DNA from: Magnetospira sp.
GTDB lineage: Bacteria > Pseudomonadota > Alphaproteobacteria > Rhodospirillales > Magnetospiraceae
Assembly: GCA_028282245.1 (NCBI GenBank)
Contig: JANQIL010000121.1
Span: forward strand, 1 to 33,474
Direction: 5' to 3'
Length of the DNA stretch: 33,474 nucleotides
This document shows positions 25,590 through 33,408 of this stretch, piece by piece. The notes below the pieces were generated by a model that saw only the letters and a program-made list of their open reading frames with translations, did not search any database and was not told the origin of the DNA. Position numbers and translations under genes: made by a program. Position 1 is the first letter of the stretch, and each line of letters begins with the position of its first letter.

Positions 25590-26263
25590 GCAGTCTCCCA
25601 AACGCTACGCAGGACGTTCCGCAGGTCGCGGTAATCGTCGAGAACCCGGAACGCACCGGCGTCGATCAGCTCCTGCGTCTCATGGTATCCCCACGAGACG
25701 CCCAACGCGGCCACCCGAGCGCTCCGCGCCATGTGAATATCGTATGTGGTGTCGCCGACCATCACGGTTCGCCGGGCATCCCCGCCGACCTCCGCGATGG
25801 CCCGCAGAAGCATGTCGGGGGCCGGCTTTCCAGGCCCCGTATCGGCCGTCTGAACGGTTATGAAGCGGTCGAGCAGACCGTGACCCTCAAGGGTATTGAC
25901 AAGCCCTCGGCGCGACTTCCCGGTGGCGATTCCGAGCAGCCAGCCGTCGTCGCGCAACGCCGTCAAAGCCTCGACGGCGTGGGGGAACAACGGTTCCTCC
26001 ACCGCGTCGGCCCGTCGCAGCCCGCCGAAATTCTCCTTGTAGGTCTCGGAAAGGGCCGCGCAGGCCTGGATGTCGCCGTCCGGCCACAGCCGGGAGATGG
26101 CCTCGACGAGGGGCAGGCCAACCACCCGGCGCACCTTCGCCGGCTCGGGCTCGGGCAGGTTCCAGGCGGCGAACGCGGCGGCCATGGTCCGCACGATGGC
26201 GCCCTGGCTGTCGACCAGGGTTCCGTCGCAGTCGAAAACGGCAAGCTTGAGCGGTTCGGACAT
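25586..26263 (-). CDS. HAD-IA family phosphatase (phosphoglycolate phosphatase-like)
   Basis: The product is 225 aa from ATG 26263, which has AGGG about 8 bases upstream. HAD motif I FDCDGTLVDSQ has nucleophile Asp11 and Asp13. Motif II is IATGKS, motif III is the Lys in GPGKPAP, and motif IV is MVGDTTYDIHMA. A helical cap between motifs I and II makes it subclass IA. Such proteins hydrolyse small phosphate esters. Phosphoglycolate would fit a Calvin-cycle organism, but substrate cannot be read from the sequence, and the gene is far from the cbb operon. It belongs to the conserved alphaproteobacterial series rluC-HAD-ATP12, here separated from rluC by 2.4 kb. Confidence 0.85.
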   Translation of the reverse strand: MSEPLKLAVFDCDGTLVDSQGAIVRTMAAAFAAWNLPEPEPAKVRRVVGLPLVEAISRLWPDGDIQACAALSETYKENFGGLRRADAVEEPLFPHAVEALTALRDDGWLLGIATGKSRRGLVNTLEGHGLLDRFITVQTADTGPGKPAPDMLLRAIAEVGGDARRTVMVGDTTYDIHMARSARVAALGVSWGYHETQELIDAGAFRVLDDYRDLRNVLRSVWETA

Positions 26264-26452
26264 CGCGAGCACCCTGCGGTTCCGTCAGCGGTTCCGTGGC
26301 AACGCGCCGCGTCCCTTATCCCTATATCAGGTCGCCCGGCCGTCGGGCCAACGCCATTTCACGATCCGACTCGGAAAATACGGCGATTATTTCCAATGAA
26401 AGCATGCGCTTTCGCACCTATCCAATGGATTGGAGCCGAGCCGGGCGCCCGC

Positions 26453-26692
26453 TCACCCGTGGTCCGTCGCCTCGGGATGATCGGGATCGATGAGCCGGTG
26501 AAGATGCACGATCACGTATTTGGCGTGCGCCTCGTCGACCCGGGCCTGGCTGGCGGCCCGCCAAGCCTTGTGGGCCGCATCGTAACCGGAGAATATCCCC
26601 ACGATATGCAGGTTTTCCGGATCGACGAAAACATTCTCGGACGGGTCGCGGACCTCGCCGCCGAACACCAGATGCAACAGGGGTCGGGTCAT
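26453..26692 (-). CDS. DUF4170 family protein
   Basis: The product is 79 aa from ATG 26692 (MTRPLLHLVFGGEVRDP); the 28 residues before it in the open frame do not look like protein. The pattern LHLVFGGEVxDP, a central VGIFSGYDAAHKAWRAASQ and VDEAHAKYVIVHLHRLIDP matches the DUF4170 family of alphaproteobacteria. It is a small cytoplasmic alpha/beta protein of unknown function. It is a single gene on the minus strand, divergent from the small lipoprotein gene. Confidence 0.85.
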   Translation of the reverse strand: MTRPLLHLVFGGEVRDPSENVFVDPENLHIVGIFSGYDAAHKAWRAASQARVDEAHAKYVIVHLHRLIDPDHPEATDHG

Positions 26693-26865
26693 CGGATCGG
26701 TCGTCCTTCTGGCTTGAGGTTCATGGACGGCATGCCTTCGGGGGCCGCCGTGCCGGTTCATCCACTCGTCAAACATTCATTATTGGTTTCGAACGGCGGA
26801 TGGGCCATAGTTTATACAGGGGAAAAGCAACTTACCAAGTTTTCACACACTCAGGATGAAGCACA

Positions 26866-27138
26866 ATGAGAAAGCTGACCTCCGCAGCCGTCGCCTGTGC
26901 CACCCTTCTCGCCGTGGCCGCCTGCGGCGATCCGACCAAGCAGCAGTTGGTCGACAAATCACGCCAGGCGGAAACCCGCCAACAGCTCGAAGAAAGCCTC
27001 GGCAAGCCGGACGACCTGTCCAAGATGGGGCCGGTCGAGAAATGGACCTACAATGCGTCCGACGGTTCGGTGACCTTCATCATCACCGGCGACGCCGTCA
27101 CGCTTCAGACGACGGGCGGACCGACGGAGGCGCAGTAG
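26866..27138 (+). CDS. Small lipoprotein
   Basis: The product is 90 aa. A signal peptide ends in the lipobox AVAAC, with the lipidated Cys at residue 20 (CGDPTKQQ). The mature part has a helix (QLVDKSRQAETRQQLEESLG) then a short beta region (EKWTYNASDGSVTFIITGD). The GKPDD...EKWTY...VTFII layout recalls the small helix-then-strands fold of BamE/SmpA-like proteins, but I do not recognise a specific family. The final residues are polar. It lies 81 bp upstream of the OmpA-family gene, with a hairpin between them, so the two may be separately terminated. A role in the outer membrane or periplasm is all that can be inferred. Confidence 0.7.
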   Translation: MRKLTSAAVACATLLAVAACGDPTKQQLVDKSRQAETRQQLEESLGKPDDLSKMGPVEKWTYNASDGSVTFIITGDAVTLQTTGGPTEAQ

Positions 27139-27156
27139 GGCGGAACGGCACCGCCC
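27138..27156 (+). terminator. Short GC hairpin after the small lipoprotein gene
   Basis: GGGCGG and CCGCCC form a 6-bp stem with a 7-nt loop, starting at the stop codon of the lipoprotein gene. It lacks a T run and so is a weak terminator candidate. Confidence 0.3.
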
Positions 27157-27219
27157 GCCGTTTCCGCGAGTCACTCTCGATACCACATTCGACTTTTTTC
27201 AAATCCAAGAGGTGGACAC

Positions 27220-28062
27220 ATGAAAACGTTGAGCAAACTGCTGGTTCCGGCGGCCGCCACGATGCTGGTCTCCGCCTGCGCGTCCAACTGGGACATCGAA
27301 GGCACCAAGGCGATGCAGGGCCAGGACACCTTCGGCGACGCCCTGAAATCGGAATACGTCATGCTGGCGACCCTGGAGCGGGACGAGGGCGACTGGTCCG
27401 ATGCCGCGTTCTTCAACAGCAAGGGCCGCGCCGCCGCGATGGGACAGGACGCGGGACCGCAGATGGTGTCCGAGCGCGACATCCCCGAGGAAGCCATGGG
27501 CGACCTGACCGCCGCCCATGACCGGCTGACCGCCGCCCTCGCGGCCGGCAAGGAGTCGAACCCGGCCGCCGCCGCCAAGGCGCAGGCGATGTTCGACTGC
27601 TGGATGCAGGAGCAGGAGGAAAACTTCCAGCCCGACGACATCGCGTTCTGCCGTGACGGCTTCGAGGCCGCCATGGAGGCCCTGAAGCCGATGCCGATGG
27701 CGAAGCCCAAGCCGGCCCCGGCCCCGGCTCCGATGCCGCAGACCTTCGTCGTTTACTTCGGTTTCGACAGCACCATGGTCGACGACGCCGGCATGAGCAC
27801 CATCGACACCATCATCAGCACGTTCAAGGCGATGAACGCGTCCTCGGTCGACATCTCCGGGCACACCGACACCATGGGCTCCGCCGACTACAACATGATG
27901 CTCGCGCAGAAACGGGCCGATGCCATCGCCGCCGCCCTGGGCGGTCAGATCATGGGCGGCATCATCGTCAACTCGTACGGCGAGGGCCGCCTGGCGGTGG
28001 CGACCGGCGACGAGGTCAACGAAGGCGCCAACCGCCGCGTCGAGGTGGTGGTCACCCCGTAA
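27220..28062 (+). CDS. OmpA-family lipoprotein
   Basis: The product is 280 aa. A signal peptide ends in the lipobox LVSAC (Cys20). Residues about 25-155 form a helical domain of unknown type with two cysteines (MFDCWMQEQEENF ... DDIAFCRDG). A Pro/Lys/Met/Ala linker follows (about 160-175), then a C-terminal OmpA-like peptidoglycan-binding domain (about 180-278) with FVVYFGFDSTMVDDAG, the DISGHTDTMGSADYN block and NEGANRRVEVVV near the end. It probably tethers the outer membrane to peptidoglycan. AGAGGTGG precedes the start. The N-terminal helical domain sets it apart from Pal. Confidence 0.88.
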   Translation: MKTLSKLLVPAAATMLVSACASNWDIEGTKAMQGQDTFGDALKSEYVMLATLERDEGDWSDAAFFNSKGRAAAMGQDAGPQMVSERDIPEEAMGDLTAAHDRLTAALAAGKESNPAAAAKAQAMFDCWMQEQEENFQPDDIAFCRDGFEAAMEALKPMPMAKPKPAPAPAPMPQTFVVYFGFDSTMVDDAGMSTIDTIISTFKAMNASSVDISGHTDTMGSADYNMMLAQKRADAIAAALGGQIMGGIIVNSYGEGRLAVATGDEVNEGANRRVEVVVTP

Positions 28063-28069
28063 CACCTCT

Positions 28070-28107
28070 CGCGACGCCAACGCCCTTGGGACAAGGCGTC
28101 GCGATTT
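28070..28107 (+). terminator. Terminator after the OmpA-family gene
   Basis: The perfect 9-bp arms CGCGACGCC and GGCGTCGCG lie 8 bp beyond the stop, followed by ATTTACG. It is a good stem with only a short T stretch. Confidence 0.6.
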
Positions 28108-28192
28108 ACGCGACTTGCGTTCGGACACAATCGCCCCAGGAGCGATCCGAGCGCATGAAATTTCGCAATTGTCATTCCCGGAGAGTGATTCA

Positions 28193-28230
28193 CCGGTCAA
28201 ATCGAAGCCATCCCGGCTCGATTTGACCGG
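28193..28230. promoter_or_regulatory. Long perfect inverted repeat upstream of the Cys-rich secreted protein
   Basis: The 13-bp perfect arms CCGGTCAAATCGA and TCGATTTGACCGG are separated by 12 bp, about 100 bp upstream of the next start codon. No T run follows. It could be an operator, an RNA attenuator stem, or the trace of a small mobile repeat. Confidence 0.5.
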
Positions 28231-28333
28231 CTGTCTCCGTGGCGGCACCATGGCTCCCCGCCGGAAAGTTCGCTTGACGCGGCGACGCCGACATGATTTC
28301 AAACCCACCCAGTCACCCAAACCGGAGATGGTC

Positions 28334-28690
28334 ATGCGTTCCGGCAGAATCGTCGCGGCTCTCGTGCTTGCCGGCATTCTCCTCGCCATGTCGACACCCG
28401 CCGGCGCGCTGTGCGTCAACAACGGCACCGGCACCCCGGTGCGGGTCAGCATCCTGGTCGGCGGCACGTTCGAATCACGGGTCGACCCCGGCGAGATGCA
28501 GTGCTGCACCTGGGAGGACCCGATCTGCAACGAGGGCCGGAACCAGTATTCGAGCCTCCAGTTCGTGGTGACCGCCCTGAAGGGACCGCAGGTCAAGACC
28601 GGGGTCTGCCGGGGCACCATTCCGGCGTCTTACGAAATCCAGATTCAGGAAACCACGGACAACAAGATCCGCTGCATCGGCGTCAAGTAG
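28334..28690 (+). CDS. Cys-rich secreted protein of unknown function
   Basis: The product is 118 aa from ATG 28334, which has GGAG six bases upstream; an ATG at 28328 is less well placed. A signal peptide covers about 1-25 (ending PAGA). The mature protein has six cysteines (27, 57, 58, 65, 92, 114), including a CC pair in EMQCCTWEDPIC, and is rich in short beta-type stretches (VRVSILVGG, LQFVVTA, YEIQIQE). Disulfides in the periplasm or outside the cell are likely. I do not recognise a family. It is convergent with the pseudouridine synthase gene, and their stops are separated by only a few bases without an identifiable terminator. Confidence 0.7.
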   Translation: MRSGRIVAALVLAGILLAMSTPAGALCVNNGTGTPVRVSILVGGTFESRVDPGEMQCCTWEDPICNEGRNQYSSLQFVVTALKGPQVKTGVCRGTIPASYEIQIQETTDNKIRCIGVK

Positions 28691-29666
28691 AATCGTCGAA
28701 CCCGGCATCCGGCGATGCCGCCTCGAACCCGAGCGCCGCAAAGGTGTCGGCCATCCCCGGCGGCAGCGGCGCCGTCAATTCCAGGAACCGCCCGTCCGGC
28801 TCCGGCAGGCGCAGGGCCCGGGCGTGGAGGTGCAGACGCCGCGCGTCGGGCAAACCGTCCAGAAACGCGGCCCGCCCCGCGTACTTGCCGTCTCCGAGGA
28901 TCGGCATGCCCAGCGTCGCGCAATGGACGCGCAACTGATGGGTGCGCCCGGTGAGCGGCTCCAGGGCCAGCCAGGACGCCCGCCCGGCCGCCGCATCGAC
29001 GATCCGATAGGTGGTGGCGGCCGGCTTGCCGTCCCTCGCGTCGACAACCACCCGCTCGCCGCCGCGCCCCGCCCGCTTGGCCAGCGGCGCGTCGATGCGC
29101 CCGGCGCGCGGCCTCGGCTCGCCGACCGCCACCGCCCAGTAGAGCTTGCGGGCCGCCCGGGACTTGAAGGCCGTGGCCAGCCGGCGCGCCGCGACGGCGT
29201 TGCGCGCCAGGATCAGCACCCCCGAGGTGTCCTTGTCGAGCCGATGAACCAGGCGCGGTCGCTCGTGGGCATCGAACACGAGGGCGTCGAGCATCGCGTC
29301 CAGGTGGCGTGTCGTGCCGCTGCCGCCCTGCACCGCCAAGCCGGCCGGCTTGTCGATCGCCAACAGGTCGCGGTCCATGAACAGCACCCGGTCGCGCAAC
29401 GCCGCCGCCCGCCGTGGATCGGGCGGTGGCGGATCCCGCGAATCCTTGGGGGGCGGCGCCTCGCCGAGCGGCGGCACCCGCACCTCCTGCCCCGCCTCCA
29501 GGCGCTGGCCGGCCTTGGCGCGGCCGCCGTCGACCCGCACCTGACCGGTGCGCAGCAGCTTCTGCAAGCGCCCCTGGGTGAATCCCGGAAAATGGGCGCG
29601 GAACCAGCGGTCTAGCCGCTGCCCGGCCTCCTGGGTCGTCACCGTCCGCGTCACCACCCCGCTCAC
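28683..29666 (-). CDS. rluC: RluA-family pseudouridine synthase (RluC-like)
   Basis: The product is 327 aa from GTG 29666, which overlaps the crcB stop (GTGA). A longer open frame upstream only shadows crcB. An S4 RNA-binding domain is at about 15-60 (RLDRWFRAHFPGFTQGRLQK). The catalytic domain has DLLAIDKPAGLAVQGG and the motif HRLDKDTSG (141-149) with catalytic Asp144, then LTGRTHQLRVHCATLG. The family isomerises uridines in 23S rRNA; RluC-type specificity is suggested by the S4 domain and by the conserved crcB-rluC-HAD neighbourhood in alphaproteobacteria. Its stop overlaps the end of the Cys-rich protein gene by eight bases (convergent). Confidence 0.9.
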   Translation of the reverse strand: MSGVVTRTVTTQEAGQRLDRWFRAHFPGFTQGRLQKLLRTGQVRVDGGRAKAGQRLEAGQEVRVPPLGEAPPPKDSRDPPPPDPRRAAALRDRVLFMDRDLLAIDKPAGLAVQGGSGTTRHLDAMLDALVFDAHERPRLVHRLDKDTSGVLILARNAVAARRLATAFKSRAARKLYWAVAVGEPRPRAGRIDAPLAKRAGRGGERVVVDARDGKPAATTYRIVDAAAGRASWLALEPLTGRTHQLRVHCATLGMPILGDGKYAGRAAFLDGLPDARRLHLHARALRLPEPDGRFLELTAPLPPGMADTFAALGFEAASPDAGFDDST

Positions 29667-30052
29667 GGCAGAACCAGGCGCGCCGCCGCCAGCCCGAGCA
29701 CCAGGGCCAGCACGCCAAGCACCACCGAGGCAACGACATAGGCGGTGCCCGCCGCCACCTCCTGGCGCTCGATCACGAGGGTGTAGAGGTCCAGCGAAAA
29801 GGTGGAAAAGGTTGTGAAGGCGCCCAGGAAGCCGACCCGAATGGCGTCGCGCAGTTCGGGCGGCGGCGACCAGGTCTGGGCCAGGGTCTCTGCCAGCACC
29901 CCCAGCAGAAACGACCCCAGAATGTTGACGACCAGGGTTCCGTAGGGAAAGCCGTGGCCCAGCCAATGGGTCACCTGTGTCGAGACCACATGGCGGCCCA
30001 CCGCGCCAACGGCCCCGCCAACGGCGATGGAGAGAATGAGAACGGCGTTCAT
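29663..30052 (-). CDS. crcB: CrcB/Fluc fluoride ion channel
   Basis: The product is 129 aa with four membrane segments. The signatures are GGAVGAVGRHVVS near the N-terminus, PYGTLVVNILGSFLLG in the second helix and GFLGAFTTFSTFSLDLY in the third, which contains the pore Phe residues and Na-site glycine/threonine. Fluc channels are dual-topology dimers that export fluoride passively. The gene overlaps the start of rluC. No fluoride riboswitch was recognised upstream. Instead a family P palindrome lies 45 bp before the start codon. Confidence 0.94.
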   Translation of the reverse strand: MNAVLILSIAVGGAVGAVGRHVVSTQVTHWLGHGFPYGTLVVNILGSFLLGVLAETLAQTWSPPPELRDAIRVGFLGAFTTFSTFSLDLYTLVIERQEVAAGTAYVVASVVLGVLALVLGLAAARLVLP

Positions 30053-30095
30053 GCGCGCTCAATAGCACAGGCGCGTTCAGGCGTCATGGCGACTC

Positions 30096-30132
30096 GAGAC
30101 GGATCCCGAATTGATCATCCGGAATCCGTATC
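30096..30132. repeat. Palindromic repeat family P, copy 4
   Basis: GAGACGGATCCCGAATTGAT followed by CATCCGGAATCCGTATC is the closest match to the core of copy 1 at 2107-2143. On the minus strand it continues GAGTCGCC as in copy 2. It lies between crcB and the trxC remnant. Confidence 0.75.
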
Positions 30133-30223
30133 ACTCCTGCGTCGAGGTGGTCATCCAGTGCCGGGGCAAGGCACCCATGCGGGCCAGACAACCAGGGCGC
30201 TCGCGCACCACGACCGATCGGCT

Positions 30224-30331
30224 TCATGTGTGGCGTGAAACCCACTCCTTGAGCGGCCCGGCCGGCATCGCGCCGGACTGGCGGTTGACGGTGGCGCAGC
30301 GCGGACAGACCGTGTGATAGGTCTCGGACAT
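30224..30331 (-). pseudogene. trxC: Internally deleted thioredoxin 2 (trxC) remnant
   Basis: This is a 35-codon frame with a good start (GGAGAG 5 bases before ATG 30331). The first part, MSETYHTVCPRCATVNR, is the N-terminal zinc-ribbon half of thioredoxin 2. The rest, QSGAMPAGPLKEWVSRHT, matches the C-terminal helix of the same protein (normally after a segment such as VARQSGAMPAA). The whole middle, about 105-110 residues with the WCGPC active site and the second zinc CxxC, is gone without loss of frame. It is thus a deletion product, not a working thioredoxin. A functional 35-aa peptide is possible but unsupported. Confidence 0.65.
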
Positions 30332-30401
30332 CGTTCTCTCCACGGACCAAACTGGCCGTGAGATAATCCGCCGCGCCGACGGTGCAAGAGCACGCTGAGA
30401 C

Positions 30402-31835
30402 TTACGGTTCGTCCACGTAGGTCCCGGACGGCGGGACGTCCTTGAACGACCAACGCGCACCCCCGCCCGGATCGAAGCGGAATACCTCGCGGTCCACGAA
30501 GCGGTGCAGGACGATGTCCACGTAGAGGGTCTCGTTGGCCTTGAGGATGTTGCCGAGCGTCATGCCGCTGGTCAGGAACTCGGCCGGCTTGTAGAGCGCC
30601 ATGCCGTCGGACGGGCGGCCGAACACCCGGAACCCGAGGACGCCCCCCTCGACCCGCTTCAGTTTGTTGTGGTCCACGTAGTAAACGAGCCGGTTCGGCG
30701 TGTTGCCGTTGCGCTGACGATCGACGAAGAACCCCGACGGAAGGTTCTCCGGGCGCCCCTCCGGTCCGGCCAGCAGGATCAGGTCGAAATCGTTCACCGG
30801 GTTGCCGACATGGTCGCGGATGCCGAACACGAGCTGGGTAAAGGCGTGGCGGTCGGACTCCTTGTCGGCCCGCTGCACCTCGCGGGTGCGCGCCGCCAGT
30901 TGCTTGCCCAGAGACTGATAGCCGTCCGCGTCGGCCACCGACAGGCAGTCCAGGATCGACGCCACCACCGGCTTGGCGTCGGCACTGGCCGGGGTCACGC
31001 TGCGCATGATGCCGATGTCGTCGCCGGAATGGCTGGCGTCGGGGATCACTCCGAAGGCCACGGCGCGCGGCCGCGCCACCATGCGGCCCTTGCGCGGCTC
31101 GACCCGCAGCGGCGCCAAGTCCACCTGGTCGAGGGCGTGGCGGACGGTGCGCGGCGGCCCGACGTCCTGGACCAGGGTCACCATGCCGTAGTTGAGATTG
31201 GCGCCGGCCACCCGCACCACGCCGTCCGATCCCTTTTCGACCAGATAGCTGTTCAGGAAATCGTAGAACTTGCGGTCGATGGTCTGACCGGAAAGCACGA
31301 ACGGAAACACCCCGTCGCGCACCGGATTGTAATCCAGATAGCGTTCGCAAAGGCTTTCCTGCTCCGGGCTGCCCAAGCACAGCCAGTTCAGGATGCGTTG
31401 CCCCGGCTCGATGCCATTCCACCACGCCTTGATGCGCCCGACCCGCCCCTTGCCGAGGGCGGCCAGCGGCGAGCCGTGATTGGCCGGCGCCAGCATGACG
31501 AGGTGTCGCAACGGACAGCCCGAAAGCCCCTTGGCGCCGAAATAGGCGTCCAGCCATTCGCGGACCACCGGCCCGCCGGTCGAATGGGTGATGCACGAGA
31601 AGGTCTGAATCCCCCCGCCGTCGGCGGGGATGGTGTCGCGCAGGGCGCGGTCGAAGGCCCGCACCACGTCGTGCATGCTCACCGCGTCGTTGAAGCTGAT
31701 GTAGCGCCCGAGCCAGACATGGGAGATGTCCAGATCCAGTCCGCGATCACCCGCCCTCGCCGCCAGGGCCTCCGGCAGGCCGCCGTAGGTGTCGGTGTCG
31801 GTGACGCTCCAGCCGTGGACGAAAACCAGCCGCAT
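30402..31835 (-). CDS. Alpha/beta-hydrolase (lipase-like) protein
   Basis: The product is 477 aa from ATG 31835, preceded by GGGGGAGGG. The N-terminal half is an alpha/beta hydrolase: an oxyanion segment FVHGWSV (5-11) and nucleophile elbow THSTGG with Ser85, followed by LVMLAPANHGSPL typical of lipases. The C-terminal half (about 280-477) has no signature I recognise but contains beta-rich segments (FDLILLAGPEG, NETLYVDIVLHRF). There is no signal peptide, so a cytoplasmic or secretion-system-exported enzyme is possible. Esterase or phospholipase activity is likely; the substrate is unknown. It sits between rarA and the trxC remnant, positions that in related genomes are often adjacent to crcB. 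Confidence 0.75.
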   Translation of the reverse strand: MRLVFVHGWSVTDTDTYGGLPEALAARAGDRGLDLDISHVWLGRYISFNDAVSMHDVVRAFDRALRDTIPADGGGIQTFSCITHSTGGPVVREWLDAYFGAKGLSGCPLRHLVMLAPANHGSPLAALGKGRVGRIKAWWNGIEPGQRILNWLCLGSPEQESLCERYLDYNPVRDGVFPFVLSGQTIDRKFYDFLNSYLVEKGSDGVVRVAGANLNYGMVTLVQDVGPPRTVRHALDQVDLAPLRVEPRKGRMVARPRAVAFGVIPDASHSGDDIGIMRSVTPASADAKPVVASILDCLSVADADGYQSLGKQLAARTREVQRADKESDRHAFTQLVFGIRDHVGNPVNDFDLILLAGPEGRPENLPSGFFVDRQRNGNTPNRLVYYVDHNKLKRVEGGVLGFRVFGRPSDGMALYKPAEFLTSGMTLGNILKANETLYVDIVLHRFVDREVFRFDPGGGARWSFKDVPPSGTYVDEP

Positions 31836-31923
31836 CGGTCCCTCCCCCGTATCGCGCAAGCCTTCACGGTACTACCTGAAGCGCATACTGTCTCGGATTT
31901 TTCGCGGCACTGCGCGGAGGCGG

Positions 31924-33216
31924 TCATGCGCCGCCCCGCTTCTCCCGCAGGTTGTCCCAGAACTTGAGCCGCTTGCCGATCTCGCGCTCGAACCCCCTGT
32001 CGCCGGGGTCGTAGAGGCGCTGGCGGCGCATGCCGTCCGGGAAGTAATCCTGTCCCGAGAAGCCGTCCTCGGCGTCGTGATCGTAGGCATACCCCTTGCC
32101 GTAGCCCAAATCCTTCATCAGCCGCGTGGGGGCGTTGAGGATGTGCTTGGGCGGCATCAGCGACCCCGATTGCCGGGCCAGCCGGCGCGCCGCCGCCTCC
32201 GCCTTGTAGGCGGCGTTGGACTTGGGCGCCGTGCCCAGGTAGATGACCAGCTGCACCAGCGCCAGTTCGCCCTCCGGCGAGCCCAGGCGGTCATAGGCCT
32301 CCCAGGCGGCGATGGCCTGCGGCAGCGCGTTGGGATCGGCCAATCCGACGTCCTCGACCGCGAACCGGGTCAGCCGGCGGGCGATGTAGAGCGGGTCCTC
32401 GCCGGCCGTCAGCATGCGGGCCAGCCAGTACAGGGCGGCGTCGGTGTCCGATCCGCGCAACGACTTGTGCAGGGCCGAGATGAGGTTGTAGTGCCCTTCC
32501 TGGGCCTTGTCGTAGAGCGGCGCCCGCTTGTGCACGGCGGCGGTCAGTCCGGCCGCGTCCAGTTGCCCGCCCTCCGGCAGGTCGAACAGGGATTCCGCCA
32601 TGTTGAGCAGATAGCGCCCGTCGCCGTCGGCCATCGCCCGGAGCGCCGCCCGCGCCTCGTCGTCCAGCGGCAGCGGCCGCCCGACCTCCGCCTCGGCGCG
32701 CGCCGCCAACGTCTCCAGGGCGTCGTCGCCCAGCCGGTTGAGCACCAGCACCCGGCAGCGCGACAGCAGGGCCCCGTTCAGTTCGAACGACGGATTCTCC
32801 GTGGTCGCGCCGACCAGGACCACCGTGCCGTCCTCCACGTAGGGCAGGAACCCGTCCTGCTGGGCCCGGTTGAAGCGATGAATTTCGTCGATGAACAGTA
32901 GCGTGCCGCGCCCGGCGGCGCGCCGCTCGCGCGCCCGGTCGAACACCTTGCGCAGGTCGGCCACCCCGGAGAACACCGCCGACAGGGGCTCGAAGGACAG
33001 ATCGACGCGCTCGGCGATCAGGCGGGCGATGGTCGTCTTGCCGGTTCCCGGCGGTCCCCACAGAACGATCGACGACAGCCTCCCGGCGTCGATCATCCGC
33101 CGTAGCGGTCCGTCGTCGCCCAGCAGATGATCCTGCCCCACCACGTCGCCGAGGGTGCCTGGCCGCAGACGGTCGGCCAGCGGTCTCGGAGCCTGACTCT
33201 CGAACAGGGTGGCCAT
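31924..33216 (-). CDS. rarA: Replication-associated recombination protein A (RarA/MgsA) AAA+ ATPase
   Basis: The product is 430 aa from ATG 33216 (MATLFESQAPRPLADRLRP), the usual RarA N-terminus. An upstream in-frame ATG at 33234 has a closer GGAGAG and is an alternative. Walker A GPPGTGKT is at 54-61, Walker B LLFIDEIHRFN follows, and sensor 1 is GATTENPSFELN. The MgsA C-terminal tetramerisation region includes YDHDAEDGFSGQDYFP. The protein acts at stalled replication forks. It belongs to the rarA-crcB-rluC-HAD-ATP12 neighbourhood, interrupted here by the lipase-like gene and the trxC remnant. Its promoter region lies in or beside the right-hand repeat chain. Confidence 0.95.
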   Translation of the reverse strand: MATLFESQAPRPLADRLRPGTLGDVVGQDHLLGDDGPLRRMIDAGRLSSIVLWGPPGTGKTTIARLIAERVDLSFEPLSAVFSGVADLRKVFDRARERRAAGRGTLLFIDEIHRFNRAQQDGFLPYVEDGTVVLVGATTENPSFELNGALLSRCRVLVLNRLGDDALETLAARAEAEVGRPLPLDDEARAALRAMADGDGRYLLNMAESLFDLPEGGQLDAAGLTAAVHKRAPLYDKAQEGHYNLISALHKSLRGSDTDAALYWLARMLTAGEDPLYIARRLTRFAVEDVGLADPNALPQAIAAWEAYDRLGSPEGELALVQLVIYLGTAPKSNAAYKAEAAARRLARQSGSLMPPKHILNAPTRLMKDLGYGKGYAYDHDAEDGFSGQDYFPDGMRRQRLYDPGDRGFEREIGKRLKFWDNLREKRGGA

Positions 33217-33266
33217 AACGTCAATCCAACCCATCACTCTCCGGGAACGAACCACCAGATCAATAG

Positions 33267-33323
33267 CTTAGTGGATCGACCGATCCAAAGCTTGGGTGCC
33301 AAGCGTCGGATCCGATCCACTAG
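33267..33323. repeat. CTAG-bounded palindromic element, type C (full form)
   Basis: The outer arms are TAGTGGATCG and CGATCCACTA; the inner part holds AAGCTTGG-like and CCAAGC arms. The right edge shares its CTAG (33320-33323) with the type B element. Direct repeats CCGATCC at 33280-33286 and 33312-33318 could produce the minimal form seen at 1900-1922. Confidence 0.75.
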
Positions 33324-33394
33324 TGTCCCGAATCCGAAGTTCGGAGCATTGTTTGGCGGGCATTTTCGAACTTCGGATTCGATAAGGACACTAG
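33320..33394. repeat. CTAG-bounded palindromic element, type B (right copy)
   Basis: This 75-bp hairpin is bounded by CTAG on both sides. Arms TAGTGTCCCGAATCCGAAG and CTTCGGATTCGATAAGGAC enclose GGAGCATTGTTTGGCGGGC. It is the near-identical, inverted counterpart of 68-142. It is followed by the linker GTAATAATCTGATT (33395-33408). Confidence 0.85.
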
Positions 33395-33408
33395 GTAATA
33401 ATCTGATT

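Noticed and set aside
29667-30068. Longer start for the pseudouridine synthase
   Set aside because: The extension merely reads crcB in another frame; the GTG overlapping the crcB stop gives a standard S4 domain at the N-terminus.
30053-30223. Fluoride riboswitch before crcB
   Set aside because: I could not find the conserved riboswitch core; the region is occupied by a palindromic repeat.
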